A DNA stretch of 52,164 nucleotides, from assembly GCF_001908235.1 (NCBI RefSeq), contig NZ_LGHK01000073.1, forward strand, positions 1-52,164. Direction: 5' to 3'. Under the pieces are notes generated by a model that was not told the origin of the DNA, did not search any database, and was given only the letters and a program-made list of their open reading frames with translations. Within the stretch, counting starts at the first letter, position 1. Every line of letters begins with the position of its first letter. The DNA comes from Bradyrhizobium sp. NAS96.2 (GTDB lineage Bacteria; Pseudomonadota; Alphaproteobacteria; Rhizobiales; Xanthobacteraceae). Of this stretch, positions 31,289-42,392 are shown piece by piece. A program made the translations under genes and the position numbers.

Positions 31289-32482
31289 ATGACAACATCC
31301 GAAAACGCTCCCGCCTGGCCGGACCACAAACCGACCGCGCTCCTTGTGCTCGCCGATGGTACCGTGCTGGAAGGCTTCGGTCTCGGCGCGGAAGGCCACG
31401 CCGTCGGCGAGGTCTGCTTCAACACCGCGATGACCGGCTATGAGGAGATCCTCACCGATCCGTCCTATGCCGGCCAGATCATCACCTTCACCTTCCCCCA
31501 TATCGGCAATGTCGGTACCAACGAGGAAGACATCGAGACGGTGAACATGGCCGCGACACCCGGTGCGCGCGGCGTGATCCTGCGTTCGGCGATCACGGAT
31601 CCCTCGAATTTCCGCGCCACCCGCCACCTCGACCAGTGGTTGAAGGCGCGCGGCATCATCGGCTTGTCCGGCATCGATACCCGCGCGCTGACCGCGCTGA
31701 TCCGCTCCAAGGGCATGCCCAATGCGGTGATCGCGCGTTCGAAGACCGGCGAATTCGACCTGCACGCCCTGAAGGAAGAGGCCCGCGAATGGCCCGGCCT
31801 CGAGGGCATGGATCTGGTGCCGATGGTCACCTCCGGCCAGCGCTTCACCTGGGACGAGACGCCCTGGGTGTGGGGCAAGGGTTTCGGCCAGCAGACCGCG
31901 CCGGAATTCAACGTGGTCGCGATCGACTACGGCATCAAGCGCAACATCCTGCGCTTGCTCGCCGGCGTCGGCGCCAAGGTGACCGTGGTGCCGGCGACGA
32001 CGGCGGCCGAGGACATCCTGGCGATGAAGCCGGACGGCGTGTTCCTGTCGAACGGCCCCGGCGATCCCGCCGCGACCGGCAAATATGCCGTGCCCGTGAT
32101 CCAGAAGGTGATCGCCTCGGGGACGCCGACCTTCGGCATCTGCCTCGGCCACCAGATGCTCGGGCTCGCCGTCGGCGCCAGGACCATGAAGATGCATCAG
32201 GGCCATCACGGCGCCAACCATCCGGTCAAGGACGAGACCACCGGCAAGGTCGAGATCACCTCGATGAACCACGGTTTTGCCGTGGACCAGGCGACGCTGC
32301 CGAAAGGCGCGACCCAGACCCATATCTCGCTGTTCGACGGCTCCAATTGCGGCATCGCGCTCGAGGGCAAGCCGGTGTTCTCGGTGCAGTACCACCCCGA
32401 GGCCTCACCCGGCCCGCGCGACTCGCACTATCTGTTCCAGCGTTTTGCCGACCTGATGCGGCAGAAGAAGCAGGCCGCCTAA
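31289..32482 (+). CDS. carA: Carbamoyl-phosphate synthase small subunit
   Basis: A 397-residue glutamine-hydrolysing subunit that feeds ammonia to CarB for carbamoyl phosphate, the shared precursor of arginine and pyrimidines. The N-terminal CarA domain begins [58 protein letters not shown]. The class-I amidotransferase domain has [16 protein letters not shown] (nucleophilic Cys) and [16 protein letters not shown] (His and Glu). The start is the ATG at 31289. carB lies about 4.5 kb downstream with five genes between, so the two subunits are not in one operon here. Confidence 0.97.
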   Translation: MTTSENAPAWPDHKPTALLVLADGTVLEGFGLGAEGHAVGEVCFNTAMTGYEEILTDPSYAGQIITFTFPHIGNVGTNEEDIETVNMAATPGARGVILRSAITDPSNFRATRHLDQWLKARGIIGLSGIDTRALTALIRSKGMPNAVIARSKTGEFDLHALKEEAREWPGLEGMDLVPMVTSGQRFTWDETPWVWGKGFGQQTAPEFNVVAIDYGIKRNILRLLAGVGAKVTVVPATTAAEDILAMKPDGVFLSNGPGDPAATGKYAVPVIQKVIASGTPTFGICLGHQMLGLAVGARTMKMHQGHHGANHPVKDETTGKVEITSMNHGFAVDQATLPKGATQTHISLFDGSNCGIALEGKPVFSVQYHPEASPGPRDSHYLFQRFADLMRQKKQAA

Positions 32483-32490
32483 CAACATCC

Positions 32491-32604
32491 GTCATTGCGA
32501 GGCGCCCAGCGACGGCTTGCCCGCCGCAGCCTTGGCGAAGGCGGAAGCAATCCATCTATCCCCGCATGGAGCGATGGATTGCTTCGCTCCGCTCGCAATG
32601 ACGG
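32491..32604. repeat. Interspersed palindromic repeat, family B, copy 2
   Basis: Begins GTCATTGCGAGGCGCC and ends GCTCGCAATGACGG, with GGATTGCTTCGCTCC inside; same family as 2546-2655. It sits between carA and the thioesterase gene. Confidence 0.8.
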
Positions 32605-32615
32605 AGATCCTTCCC

Positions 32616-33110
32616 ATGAACGACAGCCCGCCCCCGAAGCCCACCTACGGCGTCTCGTCGATGGAGGTGATGGCATCGATGCCGGGGCTCGACTTCGTGC
32701 GCGGCATCTTCGCCCGCACCCTGCCGGAACCGCCGATCATGGAGAATGTCGAGCCGTTCGACTGCACCGCCGAGACCGGCCATGTCGTGATCCACAGCAT
32801 CCCCGGCCTGCGCCACTACAACCCGATCGGCTCGGTGCATGGCGGCTACGCCGCGATCCTCTTGGATTCCGCGATGGGGCTCGCGGTGCAGACCACGCTG
32901 CCGAAGGGTTTTGGCTACACCACGCTGGAGTTCAAGATCTCCTTCGTCCGCGGCATGAGCCAGGACACCGGCACGATCCGCACCGAAGGCCAGGTCCTCA
33001 ACGCGGGCCGCCGGGTTGCCACCGCCGAAGCGCGGATCACCGACGGCAAGGGCAAGCTGATCGCGCATGCCACCACGACCTGCCTGGTGTTTGAGCTGCC
33101 CAAGACCTGA
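32616..33110 (+). CDS. PaaI-type hotdog-fold thioesterase
   Basis: A 164-residue hotdog-fold protein of the PaaI/acyl-CoA thioesterase group. HYNPIGSVHGGYAAILLDSAMGLAVQTTLPKGFGYTTLEFKISFVRG carries the conserved Gly-rich HGG motif and the active-site acid (LLDSAMG). It probably hydrolyses acyl- or aryl-CoA. The ATG at 32616 has GGAGATCCTTCCC upstream. No CoA-catabolic genes flank it. Confidence 0.88.
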   Translation: MNDSPPPKPTYGVSSMEVMASMPGLDFVRGIFARTLPEPPIMENVEPFDCTAETGHVVIHSIPGLRHYNPIGSVHGGYAAILLDSAMGLAVQTTLPKGFGYTTLEFKISFVRGMSQDTGTIRTEGQVLNAGRRVATAEARITDGKGKLIAHATTTCLVFELPKT

Positions 33111-33251
33111 AGGCAATCGCGTCTTGGTGCAAGGTCCTGGCGCATTGGAGGCATGACAAAGCGCGCTGGATTGCAGCCTGCGCTCTGTGATTGAGTTTCC
33201 CTTGTCCGAGATCAGGCAAACATGATCCGGCCCGGAATAAGGAAACGCCCG

Positions 33252-34352
33252 ATGACTTCAGCCAGTTCAGACATGACCATCCGCGACATCCGCGTGACGA
33301 TGCTGCGGCTCCCCTGGGCCGACGATCCCTGGCTGAAGGGCGCAGCGCTCGGCGTCACGCGCGACATCCTGATCTGCGACGTCGAGACATCAGGCGGCGT
33401 CACCGGCATGGGCTATCTGTTCGTGTTCCGCCCGGCGATGCAGTCGCTCGCGGCCTGTCTCGACGAATGCATCATCCCGCGCGTCATCGGCAAGGACGCC
33501 AGCGCGATCGAGGCGATCTGGCGCGATCTCTGGACCGCGACGATGACCTATGGCCGCGGCGGCATCGCCGCGATGGCGATGTCGGCGCTCGACATCGCGC
33601 TGTGGGATGCGCTCGGAAAACGCGCCGGTCTGCCGCTGCATCGGCTGTGGGGGCACTATCGCTCGGAGATCCCGGTCTACGGTTCCGGCTGCTTCCGTGG
33701 CGCCGGCGGCGACGGGATGATCGAGAAGGCGCTGCATTTCGTCAAACAAGGCTACAAGGCGATCAAGATGCAGGTCGCGCATGTTCACACGCCGGCGCAG
33801 GACCTCGACAATGTGCGCCGCATGCGCGAGGCGCTCGGCCCCGACATCGACATCATGATCGACGTCAACATGGGCTGGAGCGCCGATGTCGCGATCGAGA
33901 TGGGACGCAAGTTCGAGAAGTACGATATCTACTGGCTCGAGGAGCCGGTGCCGGCCGATGATTTCGCCGGCTATCAGCGCATCGCCGCGGCGCTCGACAT
34001 GCGCGTCGTCGGCGGCGAGACGCATTTCACGCGCTACGATCTGCGGCCGTTCTTTCTCAATCCCTGCCTGCCGATCCTGCAACCCGACCCGATGCGCGGC
34101 GGCATGACCGACCTGCGCAAGATCGCGACGCTGGCGGACACGTTCGGCATCACGATCGCACCGCATCTGTTCCCTGAGCTCAACGTGCACCTTCTGGCTT
34201 CGATCCCGAACGGCATCTGGTGCGAGAACATGGCGCTGATCGACGACCTCTGGGTCGATCCGCCAGAGATCGCCAACGGCATGATCACGGCGCCGGAGCG
34301 GCCGGGGCACGGGCTCAGATTCAGGGACGAGGTGTTGAAGTTCAAGATCTAG
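33252..34352 (+). CDS. Mandelate racemase / muconate lactonising family protein
   Basis: A 366-residue enolase-superfamily protein. Metal ligands are seen in IDIMIDVNMGWS (Asp), YWLEEPVPADD (Glu) and MRVVGGETHF (Glu), the acid/base region is KAIKMQVAH, and TIAPHLFPELNVHLLASIPN supplies the catalytic His. The KxK acid/base motif reads K-M-Q, so the second lysine is replaced. Family members include dehydratases and racemases of sugar acids. The ATG at 33252 follows AAGGAA. Confidence 0.88.
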   Translation: MTSASSDMTIRDIRVTMLRLPWADDPWLKGAALGVTRDILICDVETSGGVTGMGYLFVFRPAMQSLAACLDECIIPRVIGKDASAIEAIWRDLWTATMTYGRGGIAAMAMSALDIALWDALGKRAGLPLHRLWGHYRSEIPVYGSGCFRGAGGDGMIEKALHFVKQGYKAIKMQVAHVHTPAQDLDNVRRMREALGPDIDIMIDVNMGWSADVAIEMGRKFEKYDIYWLEEPVPADDFAGYQRIAAALDMRVVGGETHFTRYDLRPFFLNPCLPILQPDPMRGGMTDLRKIATLADTFGITIAPHLFPELNVHLLASIPNGIWCENMALIDDLWVDPPEIANGMITAPERPGHGLRFRDEVLKFKI

Positions 34353-34424
34353 CTGGAACGGTTTCCGGACCGGCCGCTTGGTCTGTCGTGACATCACCGC
34401 CGCTCGCAACGCTGGAGAATAGCC

Positions 34425-34946
34425 ATGCCCGTCGTGAGTCCCGATGCCGAGCCCCAGACCTTCGTCTTCCAGGACGACGGCCTGGTGCCGAACAATCCGA
34501 TGCCGTTCCTGGTTTACAGGGCCGCCATCGACGTCGGCAGCAATCCGGAGGCAACGATCGAGCAGCTGTTCGGCAGCAATGGCTGGGGCGCGATGTGGCG
34601 GAACGGCGTCTATGACTTTGCGCATTACCACGCCACCGTGCACGAGGTGCTGGGCGTCGCGCGCGGCAGCGCACGGGTGCAGTTCGGCGGCGAGCATGGC
34701 CGTGCGCTGGAGATCGCAGCCGGCGATGTCGCGATCCTGCCGGCCGGCACCGGGCATCAATGCCTGTCGGCGAGCGGCGATTTCAGCGTGGTCGGCGCCT
34801 ATCCGCCGGGCCCGCCGATGGACCTGCAACGGCCGACGCCGGAGAACCACGCGCGGGCGCTGAAGACGATCCCGCTGGTCACGATCCCCGCGACCGATCC
34901 GGTGCTCGGCAAGGACGGGCCGCTGCTGCGGCTGTGGCGGCGTTAG
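34425..34946 (+). CDS. Cupin-domain protein
   Basis: A 173-residue single-domain cupin. Metal-binding-like residues are FAHYHATVHEVLGVARGSARVQFGGEHGRALEIAAGDVAILPAGTGHQCLSAS, with the histidines in the first motif, Glu after it, and the His in the second motif. The last third is a low-complexity tail (YPPGPPMDLQRPTPENH). Function unknown. It lies 72 bp after the enolase-superfamily gene on the same strand, and the two may be co-transcribed. Confidence 0.85.
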   Translation: MPVVSPDAEPQTFVFQDDGLVPNNPMPFLVYRAAIDVGSNPEATIEQLFGSNGWGAMWRNGVYDFAHYHATVHEVLGVARGSARVQFGGEHGRALEIAAGDVAILPAGTGHQCLSASGDFSVVGAYPPGPPMDLQRPTPENHARALKTIPLVTIPATDPVLGKDGPLLRLWRR

Positions 34947-34962
34947 GGATTGGCGCCGGTGC

Positions 34963-35109
34963 CCCTTCCCTTCTCCCCTTGTGGGAGAAGGTGGCTCGCA
35001 TCGACAGATGCGAGCCGGATGAGGGGTCTGCATCCGCGGAGACAAACCCCTCACCCGGCCTCGATGCTTCCGCATCGAAGCCACCCTCTCCCACAAGGGG
35101 AGAGGGTGA
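34963..35109. repeat. Mosaic palindromic repeat, family A, copy 2
   Basis: CTTCTCCCCTTGTGGGAGAAGG at one end faces CTCTCCCACAAGGGGAGAGG at the other, with GCATCGACAGATGC and CCCCTCACCCGG inside. Related to 18554-18700 and 46961-47114. Confidence 0.8.
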
Positions 35110-35112
35110 AGA

Positions 35113-35655
35113 CTAAGCCGCGTTGCTGCCTTCCTGGCGGCTTGCCTCGAACAGGAACCAGGTGCGACGCTCGGTTTCGTCGATGAAGGTTTCCAGCAGA
35201 CCGGCGGTGCCGGAGTCCTCGTGGTCGTCGGCGAGCTTGTGCGCCTTGCGCATCGCAGCCGCGATGTGCTTGTTGTCCTCCATCAGCTCGCGCAGCATTT
35301 CGCGCGGCGGGACATAGTCCTCGTCATTGTCCTTGATGGTCTGATGCCTGGCGATGTCGCCGATCGAGCGCAGCGTCGCGCCACCGAGCTTGCGCACCCG
35401 CTCGGCGAGCTGGTCGGTGGTCGCGAAGATCGCGTCCGACTGCTCGTCCAGCAACAAATGGTAATCATGGAAATGCCGGCCGCTGACATGCCAGTGAAAA
35501 TTCTTGGTCTTCAAATAGAGCGCAAAGGCATCAGCCAGAAGCGTGTTGAGCGAGGTCGAGATCGTATCCACCGCAGCCTGCGGCAGATCGCTCGGCGTGT
35601 CGAGGTCGGGCGAGATCTTGTCAGTCTTGTTGGCGTCAATCTTGGCTTTGCTCAC
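35113..35655 (-). CDS. Dps-family DNA-binding ferritin-like protein
   Basis: A 180-residue Dps protein (ferritin-like dodecamer that binds DNA and oxidises iron with peroxide). It has an N-terminal basic tail (SKAKIDANKTDK), and the ferroxidase region is LYLKTKNFHWHVSGRHFHDYHLLLDEQSDAIFATTDQLAERVRKLGG with the conserved H, D and E residues, followed by SIGDIARHQTIKDNDED. The start is GTG at 35655, because AGGAAGG sits just upstream at the right distance. A small hairpin (TTCCT-AAC-AGGAA) covers that ribosome-binding site. Divergent from the methyltransferase. Confidence 0.93.
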   Translation of the reverse strand: MSKAKIDANKTDKISPDLDTPSDLPQAAVDTISTSLNTLLADAFALYLKTKNFHWHVSGRHFHDYHLLLDEQSDAIFATTDQLAERVRKLGGATLRSIGDIARHQTIKDNDEDYVPPREMLRELMEDNKHIAAAMRKAHKLADDHEDSGTAGLLETFIDETERRTWFLFEASRQEGSNAA

Positions 35656-35663
35656 GTTGAACC

Positions 35664-35755
35664 TTCCTGTTAGGAACCCGTATTTCGGCGCATTGAACAT
35701 TGGCCGCCGGACCGCTAACGCATCGTCAGCCCACCCGTTCCTGGAAGTCAGGAAC
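35664..35755. promoter_or_regulatory. Two related dyads between dps and the methyltransferase
   Basis: TTCCT-GTT-AGGAA (35664-35676) and GTTCCTG-GAAGT-CAGGAAC (35737-35755) share half-sites, and the direct repeat AGGAACCC occurs at both. They lie in the shared upstream region of two divergent genes. The first overlaps the dps ribosome-binding site on the minus strand. Confidence 0.4.
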
Positions 35756-35779
35756 CCATTCTGCCGGATACCAAACGCG

Positions 35780-36469
35780 ATGGATGAATGGATCGACTAT
35801 TACGATTCCACGCATACGATTTATGCGAGCCGACTGCACCGCGACCTGCATTTCCAGGTCATCGCAAACGACATTATCGGATACATCACTTCGCCCGACG
35901 CCGTGGTGCTGGATTACGCCTGCGGTGAGGCGCTCTCGGCTGCGAAGGTCGCCAATGCCTGCGCCCAGCTCTATTTGGCGGAGCCTGCGCCCGGCGTGCG
36001 CGGCCGTCTGGTTGCGCGCTTTGCGTACGACACCCGGATCCGCGTCCGCTCGCTCGATGAGCTGAAGAACATGCAGGCCGACTCGATCGACCTCGTGGTG
36101 ATGAACTCGGTGGCGCAATACATGACGCCGCAGGAGCTCGATTCCGCGTTCGACGTGATCCATCGCCTGCTGAAGCCGACCGGCCGTTTCGTGCTCGGCG
36201 ATATCCTGCGGCCCGAAGTTGGCATGGCCAAGGACGTCGTCGCGCTGCTGCGCTTTGCGGCGGTCCACGGCTTCCTGCGCGACGCGCTGGTCGGGCTGGC
36301 CTCAACCGCACTGTCCGATTACCGGCAGCTGCGCACCAGGATCGGGCTGCAACGCTACCGCGAGGATGAGATGATCAAAAAGCTCGCCGCCGCCGGCTTC
36401 AGCGCCACGCGCGCGCCGCGCAACATCGGGCACAATCCGTGGCGGATGACGTTCGTGGCGCACCACTGA
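35780..36469 (+). CDS. SAM-dependent methyltransferase
   Basis: A 229-residue class-I methyltransferase. The glycine-rich SAM motif is replaced by VLDYACGEALSAAKVANAC, then LYLAEPAP (motif II acid), SIDLVVMNSVAQYM (motif IV) and LLKPTGRFVLGDIL (motif V region). The substrate is unknown. The frame extends upstream over a non-homologous stretch; MDEWIDYYDSTHTIYASRLH at 35780 is the likely start. Divergent from dps. Confidence 0.88.
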   Translation: MDEWIDYYDSTHTIYASRLHRDLHFQVIANDIIGYITSPDAVVLDYACGEALSAAKVANACAQLYLAEPAPGVRGRLVARFAYDTRIRVRSLDELKNMQADSIDLVVMNSVAQYMTPQELDSAFDVIHRLLKPTGRFVLGDILRPEVGMAKDVVALLRFAAVHGFLRDALVGLASTALSDYRQLRTRIGLQRYREDEMIKKLAAAGFSATRAPRNIGHNPWRMTFVAHH

Positions 36470-36546
36470 TCAAAGGTTGCAGAAAAAATTAGGGTTAACC
36501 AAAAGTAAACGTAGCGGCCGCTGAAATAATCAGCAATGATCCACTC

Positions 36547-36622
36547 GGCCCGGTGGCGGAAGCTTCGACGCGGCAGTGGTGCAACACTGTTTATCCTGGT
36601 TCAAATCCAGGCCGGGCCTCCA
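36547..36622 (+). tRNA. Non-canonical tRNA-Cys-like gene (anticodon GCA)
   Basis: The 5' acceptor GGCCCGG (36547-36553) pairs fully with CCGGGCC (36612-36618), followed by T (U73) and an encoded CCA. The T arm is CCTGG-TTCAAAT-CCAGG (36595-36611). A 3-bp D stem is GCG/CGC (36556-36558, 36569-36571), with U8 and A14 kept. The D-loop lacks the G18-G19 pair and contains GAAGCTTC. The anticodon stem can be 6 bp (36573-36578 with 36585-36590), leaving a 6-nt loop GTGCAA with U33 and GCA; the alternative is 5 bp with an 8-nt loop. U73 and GCA are cysteine identity features. It could also be a decayed tRNA-Cys gene. Confidence 0.7.
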
Positions 36623-36710
36623 GCCTTCGCTGCTCTCGCAGCTTCGGCTCGGCAAGCCCGCGCGTAGCGAAGGCTGCCGCGGCGTAGCCCGCAGGGCGAA
36701 GCCGGGCCCC
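36622..36710. repeat. Palindromic repeat downstream of the tRNA-like gene
   Basis: AGCCTTCGCT (36622-36631) faces AGCGAAGGCT (36666-36675), followed by GGCGTAGCCCGC...GGGCGAAGCCGGGCC. Elements of this design occur next to tRNA genes in Bradyrhizobium (from general knowledge of the genus). No coding content. Confidence 0.6.
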
Positions 36711-36813
36711 ATCCCCCGCCTCAGCTCCTCCAACCGGGCATAGGTCGAATGAGGAATTCCCCCCAGAATCGCGGTTGATTGGGCGCTTTTGGGGGTTTCG
36801 CGGGTGCGGAAAC

Positions 36814-36938
36814 TGGTCTAAAGACCACCCGCGCGCGAGGGTTCGCGCTTCCGGCGCTACAAAATGTAGCGCATGGCTCGAGGGACGCGCGGGAAGCGCG
36901 CCCTTTTTTTGTGCCTAAATTCCAGTCCGCGAGAGCTG
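36814..36938 (+). promoter_or_regulatory. Structured carB leader (putative attenuator)
   Basis: Four hairpins stand in a row: TGGTCT-AA-AGACCA (36814-36827), GCGCGA-GGGT-TCGCGC (36833-36848), GCGCTACA-AAA-TGTAGCGC (36854-36872) and the intrinsic terminator (36882-36910). Only 28 bp separate the end of the U-run from the carB ATG, too little for a full promoter, so transcripts entering carB should cross the terminator. An in-frame ATG at 36873 opens a 22-codon Arg-rich segment without a stop before carB. Confidence 0.55.
36882..36910 (+). terminator. Intrinsic terminator in front of carB
   Basis: GGG-A-CGCGC / GCGCG-CCC with a GGGAA loop, one bulged base, then seven T. Typical Rho-independent structure. 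Confidence 0.75.
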
Positions 36939-40400
<3,462 letters not shown>

Positions 40401-40403
<3 letters not shown>

Positions 40404-40435
40404 CCGCTGTCCGGGCTGCAGGCCCGCAGCGGTCA
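40401..40435. terminator. Long hairpin overlapping the carB stop
   Basis: TGACCGCTG / CAGCGGTCA encloses CGGGC-TGCAG-GCCCG with a two-base bulge; the carB TGA lies in the 5' arm. No U-run follows. Confidence 0.45.
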
Positions 40436-40597
40436 ATTAGCCGAATGGCTGGAACTCACCGCGCGATTGGATGTTGTCACGGCCCTTAGCGGGGCCGAAA
40501 ATCACTGGGCTTCCGGGCGCGCGTGCGTCCTGATTCCTGCGTTAGCTGAACTGGATATTCCTGCACGGCCGCCGGGCGCGCAGGGTGAAGGACGAAG

Positions 40598-41074
40598 ATG
40601 ATGGATAAGGTTCCGATGACCGCGGGCGGATACGCCGCGCTGACGGACGAGTTGAAGCGACGCCAGTCGGAGGATCGTCCGCGCATCATCGAACACATTG
40701 CGGAAGCGCGCTCGCATGGCGACCTCTCGGAGAACGCCGAGTATCACGCCGCCAAGGAAGAGCAGTCGCACAACGAGGGCCGCATCGCCGAGCTCGAAGA
40801 CAAGCTCGCGCGCGCCGACATCATCGACATCTCGAAACTGTCCGGCGACACCATCAAGTTCGGCGCGACCGTGACGCTGATCGACGAGGACACCGAGAAG
40901 AAGGCGGTGTGGCAGATCGTCGGCGAGGTCGAAGCCGACGCCAAGAAGGGCCGCATCTCGATCACCTCGCCGCTTGCGCGCGCGCTGATCGGCAAGAAGA
41001 AGGGCACCACCGTCGAAGTGATGGCGCCCGGCGGCGCCAAGGCCTACGAGATCACCAAGGTCGAGTGGCGGTAG
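40598..41074 (+). CDS. greA: Transcription elongation factor GreA
   Basis: A 158-residue GreA: the N-terminal coiled-coil [76 protein letters not shown], with the acidic tip (DLSENAEY) that reaches into the RNA polymerase secondary channel, and the C-terminal FKBP-like domain ([24 protein letters not shown]). It rescues backtracked RNA polymerase by stimulating transcript cleavage. GAAGGA precedes the double ATG (40598/40601). It follows carB with a 194-bp gap and is closed by a clear terminator. Confidence 0.97.
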   Translation: MMDKVPMTAGGYAALTDELKRRQSEDRPRIIEHIAEARSHGDLSENAEYHAAKEEQSHNEGRIAELEDKLARADIIDISKLSGDTIKFGATVTLIDEDTEKKAVWQIVGEVEADAKKGRISITSPLARALIGKKKGTTVEVMAPGGAKAYEITKVEWR

Positions 41075-41101
41075 TTACCTCGATGTGACTGGTGCAAAAA
41101 G

Positions 41102-41126
41102 GCCGCGTCCTGCACGCGGCTTTTTT
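41102..41126 (+). terminator. Intrinsic terminator after greA
   Basis: GCCGCGT-CCTGC-ACGCGGC followed by six T. Confidence 0.88.
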
Positions 41127-41252
41127 GCTGCGCGGGTTGTGCGACATCTCTCCACAGCCGCTGACACGATTGTGACTTGGCAAGGCTGATTAACTTGTTA
41201 ATGAATCCGCCCCGGAATGGTTATAAAGCATAACTATCTGGGAACCAGCAAC

Positions 41253-41657
41253 ATGATCAGCACTTTGGCTGCGCGATATTCGCCAAGCCTTCTCAGCATC
41301 CTTCGTATCTACATCGGGCTCAGCCTGCTGCAGCACGGCACCGCGAAGATTCTCCACTTTCCGACCGTTCCGACGTTCGCCAACGTCGAAATCGGGTCGC
41401 TGATGGGCGTCGGCGGATTGATCGAGCTTATCGGCGGTGCGCTGTTCATCCTCGGCCTGTTTACGCGTCCGGTTGCGTTCCTCCTCTCGGGCTTCACGGC
41501 GGTCGCCTATTTCATGGCGCATGCGGGCAAGAGCTTCTATCCGATCCTGAATGGCGGCGAGCTCGCCGCGGTCTACTGCTTCGTCTTCCTCTATTTCGTG
41601 TTCGCCGGCCCCGGCCCGTTGAGCCTGGACACGATCCGCGAAGGCAAGACCGCATAG
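41253..41657 (+). CDS. DoxX-family membrane protein, paralogue 1
   Basis: A 134-residue DoxX/SURF4-type inner-membrane protein: LLSILRIYIGLSLLQHGTAKILHFP, then IELIGGALFILGLFTRPVAFLLSGFTAVAYFMAHAGKSFYPILNGGELAAVYCFVFLYFVFAGPGPLSLD, giving four hydrophobic segments. The family is linked to oxidative stress and respiratory accessory roles, but no exact function is known. The ATG at 41253 aligns with the other two paralogues; the ATG at 41217 is 12 codons further out. A possible -10 (TTATAA, 41220-41225) lies just upstream. Confidence 0.88.
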   Translation: MISTLAARYSPSLLSILRIYIGLSLLQHGTAKILHFPTVPTFANVEIGSLMGVGGLIELIGGALFILGLFTRPVAFLLSGFTAVAYFMAHAGKSFYPILNGGELAAVYCFVFLYFVFAGPGPLSLDTIREGKTA

Positions 41658-41708
41658 CGCTCCCAATGAATTGCACGCGGAGGGCGTGACAGCGCCGCCT
41701 CGTTCTCC

Positions 41709-41738
41709 ATAATGCGCGCCGGCAACGGCGCGCATTAT
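41709..41738. other. Perfect 12-bp inverted repeat before the second DoxX gene
   Basis: ATAATGCGCGCC-GGCAAC-GGCGCGCATTAT, 18 bp before the GTG start. No U-run follows. It could be an mRNA hairpin, a terminator for paralogue 1, or an operator. Confidence 0.6.
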
Positions 41739-41756
41739 TGCATTATGGAGGGTAGC

Positions 41757-42161
41757 GTGGACCTGGACCGCCTCAGTTCAACTGCTCAGCCTTATCTGCT
41801 GAGCCTTCTCCGTTTCATCACCGGGCTGCTGCTCTTCCAGTTCGGTGTCGCCAAGCTGTTCAAGTTTCCGCATGTCGAGATCTTCGCGGAGGTGACGCCG
41901 TTCTCGCTATGGGGCGTTGCGGGCATGTTCGAACTGGTGCTCGGCGGGATGCTGATGCTGGGCCTGTTCACCCGGATCGTTGCCTTCATCCTCTCCGGCG
42001 AGATGGCATTCGCCTATTTCATCGAGCACGCGCCTGTCAGCTTCTTTCCGCTGCTTAGCGACGGCACGCTTGCGATACTGTTCTGCTTCGTCTGCCTCTA
42101 CCTCGCCGCGGCAGGCGGCGGGCCGCTCGGCCTCGAGGCATTGCGAAAGCGCAGGCCATAG
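41757..42161 (+). CDS. DoxX-family membrane protein, paralogue 2
   Basis: A 134-residue DoxX protein (PYLLSLLRFITGLLLFQFGVAKLFKFPHVEIFAEVTPFSLWGVAGMFELVLGGMLMLGLFTRIVAFILSGEMAFAYFIEHAPVSFFPLLSDGTLAILFCFVCLYLAAAGGGPLGLE) with four hydrophobic segments. The start is probably GTG 41757, with GGAGGG at the right distance; the ATG at 41745 is in frame but has no ribosome-binding site. The length then equals that of paralogue 1. Confidence 0.88.
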   Translation: MDLDRLSSTAQPYLLSLLRFITGLLLFQFGVAKLFKFPHVEIFAEVTPFSLWGVAGMFELVLGGMLMLGLFTRIVAFILSGEMAFAYFIEHAPVSFFPLLSDGTLAILFCFVCLYLAAAGGGPLGLEALRKRRP

Positions 42162-42272
42162 CGCGCTGGCGGCAGAAGCATGCTGATATGATGGACCTGC
42201 GGCAAATTCCAGAAGCGCGAGTTCCATTCCACCGGGGCGTAACGAAGAGGGCGTAAGATGCGCCCCACGCAT

Positions 42273-42304
42273 GTATCAACGAAATTGTGTATCCACGAAA
42301 TTGT
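42273..42304. repeat. Tandem 16-bp direct repeat
   Basis: GTATCAACGAAATTGT followed at once by GTATCCACGAAATTGT (one mismatch), between DoxX paralogues 2 and 3, just before a hairpin. Possible operator or a small tandem duplication. Confidence 0.65.
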
Positions 42305-42307
42305 GAG

Positions 42308-42337
42308 GAGGTTGCGGTCTCGCGATCCCGCAACCTC
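42308..42337. terminator. 10-bp hairpin before the third DoxX gene
   Basis: GAGGTTGCGG and CCGCAACCTC form a perfect stem with a 10-nt loop. No long U-run. Its position is parallel to the inverted repeat before paralogue 2. Confidence 0.55.
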
Positions 42338-42392
42338 TTGAACCAAACAGCTCCGCCATTGTTGACGCTGGGGATCAATGGTGGAGAGCGCA

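Noticed and set aside
36530..36733. A 67-codon minus-strand frame over the tRNA-like gene
   Set aside because: It is the reverse complement of the tRNA-like structure and adjoining repeat; no Shine-Dalgarno and no protein-like features were seen.
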